In this document: positions 1 through 5,861 of the stretch, one piece after another | How the letters are laid out: each line of letters opens with the position of its first letter | How positions within the stretch are numbered: position 1 is the stretch's first letter | Source: an uncultured Prevotellaceae bacterium | GTDB lineage: Bacteria; Bacteroidota; Bacteroidia; Bacteroidales; Muribaculaceae | DNA length: 5,861 nucleotides | Reading direction: 5' to 3' | Assembly (NCBI GenBank): GCA_900556245.1 | Contig: USOC01000083.1 | Location: 1 to 5,861 of the forward strand | Position numbers and translations under genes: made by a program | The notes under the pieces: generated by a model | The model's database searches: none | Told to the model about the DNA's origin: nothing | Seen by the model: the letters and a program-made list of their open reading frames with translations, nothing else

Positions 1-1
1 G

Positions 2-763
2 GGATTGCTGCTACATTCTTTCAAGCCGACACAATACATCATCGAACCAAAATACTACCACCAATTCGCCATCGCCAAAATAGTCGATGGAGCTCCTGTC
101 ACTTTGGAAATGGACGAAACAGCGGAGTTCAGCCATCAATTTGCGGAGCCACTATCCCTCGATACCGGCCGATATATGCTCACTTCCGGACAACGTATGG
201 CTAACGGCACAGTACTTGCCCGTAGCGTATTCTTCGAGATTCAAGAAGGAAAAACCACCAACGTAGACCTTCTCTTCCGTCACGACGACTCGCAACCGTC
301 TGTCATCGGTAACCTTAACGCCGAAGACTTCTATTATGACATTAAAAGCCAAACTGACAAAAGCATTCTCTCAACCACTGGACGAGGGTACTATGTGTTA
401 GGACTAATTCATCCGAACCAAGAACCGACAGCTCACGCTATCAACGAACTGTCAAATCTGCGAACAGAATTAGAGGACACAGGCAACGCCATCATCCTCC
501 TGTTTGAAGGCAAAGAATCCGCATCCCGCTTTTCTCCCGACAAGTTTGGACAACTGCCATCAACTCTTCACTTTGGCATTGACAAAAACACAACAATAGC
601 AAACGAAATAGCCGCTTCGTTGCACTTAGAACAAGCAAATACACTCCCGTTATTTGTTGTGGCAGATTCCTTTAATCGCATTGTTTATGTGTCGCAAGGC
701 TACTCTATCGGGCTGGCCGAGCGCCTCCTGCAAACATTGAGAAAAGTGAACGACCCGAAGTAG
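2..763 (+). CDS. Transglutaminase-like domain protein, C-terminal part only (5' end outside window)
   Basis: The reading frame is open from the left edge (GGA at 2-4, TTG at 5-7) to TAG at 761-763, so the real start lies upstream and the TTG is not a credible start. About 253 residues are visible. Numbering from the codon at nt 5, residues about 10-95 look like a beta-sandwich, including a 'GRYMLTSGQRMANG' hairpin and an 'EIQEGKTTNVDLLFRHD' strand pair. Residues about 127-248 look like a thioredoxin-type fold: an initial strand (GYYVLGLI), a helix, a strand (NAIILLF), a Leu-Pro before a strand (NTLPLFVVAD, like the thioredoxin cis-Pro) and a final helix. There is no CxxC and no cysteine at all in the visible part, so it cannot act as a disulfide oxidoreductase. 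From memory, this arrangement matches the C-terminus of large Bacteroidales proteins annotated as transglutaminase-domain proteins. The transglutaminase core would lie outside the window, so the family call is inferred. An intrinsic terminator follows. Confidence 0.7.
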   Translation, partial: GLLLHSFKPTQYIIEPKYYHQFAIAKIVDGAPVTLEMDETAEFSHQFAEPLSLDTGRYMLTSGQRMANGTVLARSVFFEIQEGKTTNVDLLFRHDDSQPSVIGNLNAEDFYYDIKSQTDKSILSTTGRGYYVLGLIHPNQEPTAHAINELSNLRTELEDTGNAIILLFEGKESASRFSPDKFGQLPSTLHFGIDKNTTIANEIAASLHLEQANTLPLFVVADSFNRIVYVSQGYSIGLAERLLQTLRKVNDPK

Positions 764-784
764 TCACCCAATTAAAAAATTAGA

Positions 785-826
785 AAAGTCCTGCGCATCA
801 CCATCCACAGCGTAGGACTTTCTTTT
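785..826 (+). terminator. Intrinsic terminator after the transglutaminase-like gene
   Basis: AAAGTCCTGCGC (785-796) pairs with GCGTAGGACTTT (810-821) as a 12-bp stem whose only non-Watson-Crick pair is one G-U. The loop is 13 nt, and the T-rich run TTTCTTTT (819-826) ends the structure. It begins 22 nt after the stop codon at 761-763, so it should separate this gene from the glycogen operon downstream. Confidence 0.85.
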
Positions 827-978
827 AACCGCCATTTCAAGACACGTCGCACAACAGACCACCGCTTGTTAGATATACCAGCATGCAAAATAGGAACAAA
901 CAATATTAAAACCTCACATAATTACTCACACATTAAAACAATTAATCAGTTAGAGGCGTGGTTTTTGATTTTTTTTCG

Positions 979-986
979 TACCTTTG
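979..986 (+). promoter_or_regulatory. Bacteroidota-type -7 promoter element for the glycogen operon
   Basis: TACCTTTG is a perfect match to the Bacteroidota primary sigma factor -7 consensus TAnnTTTG, 31 bp before the ATG at 1018. Transcription would be expected to start near 990-995, giving a short leader of about 25 nt. A T-rich tract (962-976) lies directly upstream. No TTTG is found at the usual 19-21 bp spacing for the -33 element; the only nearby TTTG (964-967) is 11 bp away, which is too close. The -33 contact is therefore weak or replaced by the T-tract. No operator-like repeat was seen around it. Confidence 0.75.
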
Positions 987-1017
987 CAGTCTATTTTAAA
1001 GATACTACTTTATTTAT

Positions 1018-2682
1018 ATGTCTGATAATATCGAAAACCCCACGATCTTATTTGAAACCAGTTGGGAGGTTTGCAATAAAGTTGGCGGTATATATACAGT
1101 TCTATCTACAAAGGCAAAAGTCCTGAGCAAGCAATTCGGCGACAAACTGATATTTGTAGGTCCCGACGTATGGTCGGACGAAAATCCGTCCCCTTTTTTC
1201 AAGGAATCTAAAACATTGCTGAAAGAATGGAAACAAAACGCCATTCTGCCGGAAGGAATTTCTGTCAGAATAGGGAAATGGTCCATTCCTGGCAATCCTA
1301 TAGCCATCCTTGTGAAATTCGACTCGCTATATGCAAAAAAAGACTATTTCTATGCATATATGTGGGACCGCTTCAAAGTCGATTCGCTCCATGCCTATGG
1401 AGACTACGATGAAGGATGCGCATTTGCGCTTGCCGCTGCAATGGTTATCAAGAGCTGCTCTTCCTATCTGGCTAAACGCAACGACAAAATCATCGCACAC
1501 TTCAATGAGTGGACTACCGGTATGGGACTCCTCTATATTAAAGCCCAGGCTCCTGAAATTGCGACAGTTTTCACCACTCATGCGACAAGTATCGGCCGTA
1601 GCATATGTGGCAACAACAAACCGCTCTACGACTATTTCAGCCACTACAATGGAGACCAAATGGCTGCAGAGTTAAACATGCAGTCCAAGCACTCTCTTGA
1701 AAAAGCGGCAGCACACAATGCAGACTGTTTCACAACAGTCAGCAAAATTACAGCAGACGAATGCGAACAATTGCTTGAAATCCGTCCATTGGTGACACCC
1801 AACGGTTTCGAACGGGCATTTGTTCCGAAATGCAAGGATTTCGATACTGTCAAAAAGAATGCAAGAACGAAACTTTTGCAAGTTGCCGAAGCTCTAACCG
1901 GCAAAAAATTTTCTAAAAACACTTTTCTCTTTGCCACCTCCGGACGCAATGAATTCAGGAACAAAGGAATCGACATGTTTATCGATGTCGCCAATTCGCT
2001 CCGCAACGAACAAGTTGGCAGTCTGCCCGGCCAGGCAATCGCATTCATTCTTGTGCCGGCATGGTCGAAGGCCCCCCGTCACGACCTGATTGAAAACTTG
2101 AACGAGAAAACCGGAGGAACACCTCTTCCCTGCCCAATTATAACCCATACCCTCAACAACTACGCGACCGACAGTATATACGGGAAACTGACGTATTTAG
2201 GTATACAAAATGCAAAACACGACAAATTGAACGTCATTTACGTGCCTTGCTATCTCAACGGCAACGATGGAATTTTCAATATGCCGTATTACGATTTATT
2301 CATCGGATTTGACGCGGCCATTTTTGCTTCTTATTATGAGCCTTGGGGATATACCCCTCACGAAGGAATCGCTTTCAGCGTGCCTACCGTCACAACCGAC
2401 CTCGCAGGATTCGGACAATGGATTCTATCCTCTTTCGACAACAATTTTGAAAGTTGCGGCGTGAAAGTAGCACACCGAACCGATTCCAACTATTTTAGCG
2501 CGACAATGGATATAGCATCATACATCTATACGCTAATGAAAGCCAAACCCGCTAAAATCAAGCAAATCGCCAAAGCCGCGGAAGAAGCTTCCAAAAAATC
2601 GGAATGGAAAAACTTCATTGAATATTACTACGATGCCTATCGCATCGCTATCAAACAAAATAACAAATCAAAACAGGCATAG
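1018..2682 (+). CDS. Glycogen synthase, GT3 (eukaryotic-type) family
   Basis: Cytoplasmic enzyme of 554 residues that adds glucose from a nucleotide-sugar (UDP-glucose in characterised GT3 enzymes) to the non-reducing end of alpha-1,4-glucan. Sequence marks of GT3: ETSWEVCNKVGGIYTV (13-28), AHFNEW (160-165), FTTHATSIGR (185-194), VTPNG (259-263), SGRNEFRNKG (308-317) and YEPWGYTPHE (440-449). By spacing, H188, R194, R310, K316 and E441 line up with the yeast Gsy2 donor-site and catalytic residues H193, R199, R320, K326 and E509; E449 is the second conserved Glu. This is not the bacterial GT5 GlgA type, so no glgA symbol is given. Animal enzymes are about 700-740 residues; this one lacks the phosphorylated N- and C-terminal tails. 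The helix matching the G6P-sensing arginine cluster has lysines but no arginine between R487 and R542. The ATG follows an in-frame TAA (997-999), with no Shine-Dalgarno sequence. First gene of a probable operon with the phosphorylase 28 bp downstream. Confidence 0.95.
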   Translation: MSDNIENPTILFETSWEVCNKVGGIYTVLSTKAKVLSKQFGDKLIFVGPDVWSDENPSPFFKESKTLLKEWKQNAILPEGISVRIGKWSIPGNPIAILVKFDSLYAKKDYFYAYMWDRFKVDSLHAYGDYDEGCAFALAAAMVIKSCSSYLAKRNDKIIAHFNEWTTGMGLLYIKAQAPEIATVFTTHATSIGRSICGNNKPLYDYFSHYNGDQMAAELNMQSKHSLEKAAAHNADCFTTVSKITADECEQLLEIRPLVTPNGFERAFVPKCKDFDTVKKNARTKLLQVAEALTGKKFSKNTFLFATSGRNEFRNKGIDMFIDVANSLRNEQVGSLPGQAIAFILVPAWSKAPRHDLIENLNEKTGGTPLPCPIITHTLNNYATDSIYGKLTYLGIQNAKHDKLNVIYVPCYLNGNDGIFNMPYYDLFIGFDAAIFASYYEPWGYTPHEGIAFSVPTVTTDLAGFGQWILSSFDNNFESCGVKVAHRTDSNYFSATMDIASYIYTLMKAKPAKIKQIAKAAEEASKKSEWKNFIEYYYDAYRIAIKQNNKSKQA

Positions 2683-2710
2683 ACCTGCCCTTATTTAAAT
2701 AATACAAACT

Positions 2711-5260
2711 ATGAATTTAAAAGTAAGTAACACAAACGCTCCTGTGTGGAGAGACATTACCATCCACGCAGAGTTACCTGCTAAATTGAAATGCTTGGAC
2801 GAACTCGCCCACAACGTTTGGTGGTCATGGAACAGCGACGCAAAAAAACTATTCCATGATATTGATCCTGATATGTGGAGAGCAACCGGCGAGAATCCAG
2901 TACTGTTGTTGCAAAAATTAAGTTTTGAACGATGCCAAGAACTCACAAACGATGAAAAATTCCTCAATCGTCTCGATGAGGTCTATAAAACGTTTAAAGC
3001 TTATATGAAAAAGCCTTTCCGCAAGGACGTCCCTTCCATCTCCTACTTCAGTATGGAATATGGTCTTTGCAGTGCGCTTAAAATCTACTCCGGTGGTCTT
3101 GGTGTCCTTGCCGGTGACTACATCAAAGAAGCATCCGACTCTTGTGTCAACCTGACAGCTGTGGGATTCCTCTACCGATATGGATATTTCAACCAATCAT
3201 TGTCGATGGACGGACAGCAAATTGCCGAATACGTTGCACAAAACTTCAATCAAATACCCGTAGAGCCGGTTTTGAATGCCGACGGACTTCCAATGGTGCT
3301 CGAAGTACCCTATCCGGGACGCGTCATCTATTGTAATGTTTGGCAAGTGAATGTCGGACGTGTTAAACTATATTTGCTCGATACCGACAACAATCTCAAC
3401 TCTGAATTCGACCGCCCGATTACCCACAAGCTCTATGGAGGCGATTGGGAAAACCGCATAAAGCAAGAATATCTGCTTGGTATCGGAGGTATCATCATGC
3501 TCCGCAAATTAGGCATCAACACCGAACTTTACCACTGCAACGAAGGTCATGCAGCATTGCTTAACTTGCAACGCCTTGTTGAATACGTCCAAAACGACCA
3601 CCTCAGTTTTGATGTAGCTCTTGAAGCCGTTCGTGCGACCGGACTCTACACCGTACACACACCTGTACCTGCCGGACACGACTATTTCGAAGAAAGCCTC
3701 TTCGGAAAATATATGGGAGAATTCCCTGCCAAGCTTGGAATTTCATGGTCAGACTTAATGAATATGGGCCGGGAAAATCCGGATTCCAACGAACGCTTCT
3801 CCATGAGTGTATTCGCGCTCAACACTTGTCAGGAATCTAATGGTGTCAGCTGGCTGCACGGAGAAGTATCCAAGCAAATGTTCCAAGGAGTTTGGAAAGG
3901 ATATGCTCCGGAAGAATCCCACGTTTCATACGTGACCAACGGTGTACACATGCCTACCTGGGCCGCTTCAGAATGGAAAGAGTTCTATGCAAAAACGTTT
4001 GGTGAAGAATATATCAACAACCAATCGGATGAAGCCGCGTGGTCTCCAATCTTAAAAGCCAAAGAAGAAGAAATCTGGAAAATTCGTGTTGCACTTAAGA
4101 ACAAATTCATCGACTATGTGAAGCGCGAATTCAAAGAAAACTGGCTTAAAAACCAAGGCGATCCTTCGCGTATCATGTCAATTATGGACAAGATTAATCC
4201 GAACGCCCTGATTATTGGTTTTGCACGCCGTTTTGCAACCTATAAACGTGCGCACCTTCTCTTCACCGACCTCGACCGTCTTGCAAAGATAGTCAACAAC
4301 GAGCAATTCCCCGTACAATTTGTTTTTGCCGGCAAAGCTCACCCGGCAGACGGTGCAGGACAAGGTTTAATCAAAAGGATTGTTGAAATCTCGCGTATGC
4401 CACAATTCCTCGGAAAGATTATCTTCCTTGAAAACTACGACATGACATTGGCCAAGCGCCTTGTGTCAGGAGTAGATATCTGGTTGAATACGCCTACTCG
4501 CCCGCTCGAAGCCTCAGGCACATCCGGAGAAAAAGCGGAAATGAACGGCGTGTTAAACTTCTCCGTGCTCGATGGATGGTGGTATGAGGGCTATCGCGAA
4601 GGTGCAGGATGGGCACTGACGGCCAAGCGCACATTCACTGACCAAAGCCAACAGGACCAACTCGACGCCGCTACTATATATTCGATGCTTGAAAATGAAA
4701 TCATTCCTCTCTACTTCGCAAAGAACTCGAAGGGATACTCTCCGGAATGGATTCAATACATCAAACATTCAATTGCTCACATTGCCCCGAACTTCACAAT
4801 GAAGCGAATGATTGATGACTACATCGAGCGGTTCTATCTGAAAGAAAGCGAATACGCAAAGACTTTGAAAAAAGACGACTTCGCAAAAGCAAAACAAATC
4901 GTCGCTTGGAAGGAAAACGTAGCAGCCAGATGGGATGGTGTGCGCGTATTGGAATCAAGTTCAATCGACCCGAACGCTAATTCTTTCGGTTCCAAAATCA
5001 AGCTGTTTGCTAAAATTGACACAAACGGATTGGCAGACAGCCTTGGCGTTGAAATGGTTGTTTATACAATCGAAGAAGGCAAAAACAAATACCTCAACCG
5101 TTTTGAATTCAAAGAGGCAACTCGTGAAGGCGACGTTGTGACCTACGAACTTGACCATGCAATAGAAGCATCTGGCGTGTTCCACTACGGATTCCGAATC
5201 TTCCCGAAGAACGCAGACTTGGCACATCGCCAAAGCTTCGCATACTTGAAATGGTTCTAA
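2711..5260 (+). CDS. glgP: Alpha-glucan (glycogen/maltodextrin) phosphorylase, GT35
   Basis: Cytoplasmic PLP enzyme of 849 residues that cleaves terminal alpha-1,4 glucose units with phosphate to give glucose-1-phosphate. The N-terminus carries a DUF3417-like segment (about 13-100, with LAHNVWWSW at 32-40), typical of the short bacterial/archaeal phosphorylase branch rather than the E. coli GlgP/MalP or animal branch. Catalytic-core motifs follow in order: SYFSMEYGL (111-119), [13 protein letters not shown] (127-139), HCNEGHAA (275-282), HTPVPAGHD (316-324), TNGVHMPTW (409-417), [11 protein letters not shown] (504-514), [11 protein letters not shown] (541-551) and the PLP site [14 protein letters not shown] (600-613). 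K608 is the expected Schiff-base lysine. Residues from about 735 form a C-terminal, probably beta-rich, appendage. The ATG is the first start after an in-frame TAA (2696-2698), with no Shine-Dalgarno sequence. It has no recognisable promoter of its own and is probably co-transcribed with the synthase. A strong terminator follows. Polymer versus maltodextrin preference cannot be read from sequence. Confidence 0.95.
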   Translation: MNLKVSNTNAPVWRDITIHAELPAKLKCLDELAHNVWWSWNSDAKKLFHDIDPDMWRATGENPVLLLQKLSFERCQELTNDEKFLNRLDEVYKTFKAYMKKPFRKDVPSISYFSMEYGLCSALKIYSGGLGVLAGDYIKEASDSCVNLTAVGFLYRYGYFNQSLSMDGQQIAEYVAQNFNQIPVEPVLNADGLPMVLEVPYPGRVIYCNVWQVNVGRVKLYLLDTDNNLNSEFDRPITHKLYGGDWENRIKQEYLLGIGGIIMLRKLGINTELYHCNEGHAALLNLQRLVEYVQNDHLSFDVALEAVRATGLYTVHTPVPAGHDYFEESLFGKYMGEFPAKLGISWSDLMNMGRENPDSNERFSMSVFALNTCQESNGVSWLHGEVSKQMFQGVWKGYAPEESHVSYVTNGVHMPTWAASEWKEFYAKTFGEEYINNQSDEAAWSPILKAKEEEIWKIRVALKNKFIDYVKREFKENWLKNQGDPSRIMSIMDKINPNALIIGFARRFATYKRAHLLFTDLDRLAKIVNNEQFPVQFVFAGKAHPADGAGQGLIKRIVEISRMPQFLGKIIFLENYDMTLAKRLVSGVDIWLNTPTRPLEASGTSGEKAEMNGVLNFSVLDGWWYEGYREGAGWALTAKRTFTDQSQQDQLDAATIYSMLENEIIPLYFAKNSKGYSPEWIQYIKHSIAHIAPNFTMKRMIDDYIERFYLKESEYAKTLKKDDFAKAKQIVAWKENVAARWDGVRVLESSSIDPNANSFGSKIKLFAKIDTNGLADSLGVEMVVYTIEEGKNKYLNRFEFKEATREGDVVTYELDHAIEASGVFHYGFRIFPKNADLAHRQSFAYLKWF

Positions 5261-5281
5261 TGCAGACGTTATACAAGCTCT

Positions 5282-5318
5282 TAAAAAAGCAAGCCAACAA
5301 AATTGGCTTGCTTTTTTA
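5282..5318 (+). terminator. Strong intrinsic terminator after glgP (symmetric)
   Basis: The arm 5282-5297 (TAAAAAAGCAAGCCAA) pairs perfectly with 5303-5318, giving a 16-bp stem with a 5-nt loop (CAAAA). The 3' arm ends in six T's, followed by another T-rich stretch. It lies 21 nt after the glgP stop. Six A's lead the 5' arm, so the hairpin also reads as a terminator on the minus strand. It closes the glycogen operon and isolates the transporter gene. Confidence 0.93.
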
Positions 5319-5423
5319 TTTCTTTCTGCGTTTTACCCAACACTCCCATTCAACAATTCAATATCTCCATTTGTTTCTAAACAAAAAGTACAACATCATA
5401 TCATTTGAAGCAAGCTACGAATT

Positions 5424-5861
5424 ATGAACTTGACTGACTTGTCAACAGCTTTTGGCGTGACAATGATTGCCGGACTTTCCACAGGAATAGGAAGTCTGAT
5501 TGCCTTCATTTCAAAAAAAACAAATACCAAATTCCTCTCGACAGCCCTGGGACTGTCCGCAGGAGTGATGATTTACATATCATTTATGGAACTGATGCCG
5601 GAATCTGTCAGACTGCTTCAATACTCCTTTTCACAGAAACAAGCTCAAACACTCATGCTTCTGGCTTTTTTTGCAGGAATCGGATTGATAGCTCTGATTG
5701 ATTATCTCGTCCCTGAAGATGAAAATCCGCATGAAATTCATGCCAACGATACGATAGAAAAAAGAAAGAATCTAAAACGTACGGGCATTATGCTTGCGTT
5801 GGCTATCGGCATCCATAACTTTCCCGAAGGCCTTGCCGCTTTTTCTGCAGCTCTCTCCAAC
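5424..5861 (+). CDS. zupT: ZIP-family divalent metal (zinc) transporter, ZupT-like, N-terminal part (3' end outside window)
   Basis: Inner-membrane importer of Zn2+ and possibly other divalent metals. The frame runs from ATG 5424 to the window edge without a stop, showing 146 codons of a family usually about 255-270 residues long. Likely membrane segments are about 8-29, 37-58 and 77-95, and a fourth beginning near 119. Motifs shared with E. coli ZupT are a GLSAGVMIYISFMELMPE-type second helix (43-60) and the metal-site motif HNFPEG (131-136) in the fourth helix, where H131, N132 and E135 are expected metal ligands. The loop between helices 3 and 4 (about 96-118) is charged and includes H103 and H106, as ZIP loops often do. 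The start is well set: an in-frame TGA lies at 5406-5408 and the next Met is residue 14, inside the first helix. No Shine-Dalgarno sequence or convincing promoter is visible in the 105 bp after the glgP terminator. The second HxxPEG helix lies beyond the window. Confidence 0.92.
   Translation, partial: MNLTDLSTAFGVTMIAGLSTGIGSLIAFISKKTNTKFLSTALGLSAGVMIYISFMELMPESVRLLQYSFSQKQAQTLMLLAFFAGIGLIALIDYLVPEDENPHEIHANDTIEKRKNLKRTGIMLALAIGIHNFPEGLAAFSAALSN

Noticed and set aside
827..960. Gene-free stretch checked for tRNA, small RNA, riboswitch or repeat
   Set aside because: No cloverleaf, long inverted or direct repeat, or recognisable riboswitch core was seen; it appears to be plain AT-rich spacer.
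866..1126. Open frame of 86 codons spanning the promoter region and the synthase 5' end
   Set aside because: It starts with TTG, runs through the T-tract and promoter, and overlaps the well-supported glycogen synthase in another frame; the product resembles no known protein.
1644..2048. Antisense open frame of 134 codons inside the synthase gene
   Set aside because: It lies wholly within a clear GT3 coding region, has no promoter or recognisable motif, and its composition is what a reverse-strand shadow gives.
2674..2687. Small hairpin CAGG-CATAGA-CCTG at the synthase stop codon
   Set aside because: The stem is only 4 bp with no following T-run, so it is not a terminator, and it is expected by chance.
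5109..5300. Minus-strand open frame crossing the glgP end and terminator
   Set aside because: Its start would lie inside the terminator hairpin and it overlaps conserved glgP coding sequence; the product is low-complexity and unrecognisable.
5399..5407. Possible -7 element ahead of the zupT-like gene (TATCATTTG)
   Set aside because: The spacing inside the element is one base too long (TA-n3-TTTG), and the upstream TTTG at 5370-5373 is about 25 bp away instead of 19-21, so it is too weak to annotate.

Overview
The window looks like an ordinary chromosomal segment from a member of the Bacteroidota, most likely the Bacteroidales. Three signs point there: a perfect TAnnTTTG-type -7 promoter element (TACCTTTG) ahead of the glycogen synthase, no Shine-Dalgarno sequences ahead of any of the three visible starts, and proteins typical of that lineage (a GT3-type glycogen synthase, a DUF3417-containing alpha-glucan phosphorylase and a Cys-free C-terminal region of a transglutaminase-like protein). 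A genus cannot be assigned from the sequence alone.

Layout, left to right, with all genes on the + strand. (1) Positions 2-763 hold the 3' end of a large gene whose C-terminal part resembles Bacteroidales transglutaminase-domain proteins. It is closed by an intrinsic terminator at 785-826. (2) Positions 764-1017 are intergenic, with the terminator at the left and a strong Bacteroidota promoter (979-986) at the right. Nothing recognisable lies in 827-960. (3) Positions 1018-2682 encode a glycogen synthase of the eukaryotic type (family GT3). (4) After 28 bp, positions 2711-5260 encode a GT35 alpha-glucan phosphorylase, followed by a near-ideal intrinsic terminator (5282-5318). (5) From 5424 to the window edge is the first part of a ZIP-family metal transporter resembling ZupT, cut off by the window end.

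The synthase and phosphorylase probably form a two-gene operon between the promoter at 979 and the terminator at 5282. They pair the enzyme that extends alpha-1,4-glucan with the one that releases it as glucose-1-phosphate, so the unit is a compact storage-polysaccharide (glycogen) cycle. The flanking genes lie beyond terminators and appear functionally unrelated. No mobile element, CRISPR array, tRNA or rRNA was seen. I found no evidence of a new biological system. The most interesting point is the minimal GT3 glycogen synthase: it keeps the catalytic and nucleotide-sugar residues of the eukaryotic enzyme but lacks the arginine-rich regulatory helix and the phosphorylated tails.
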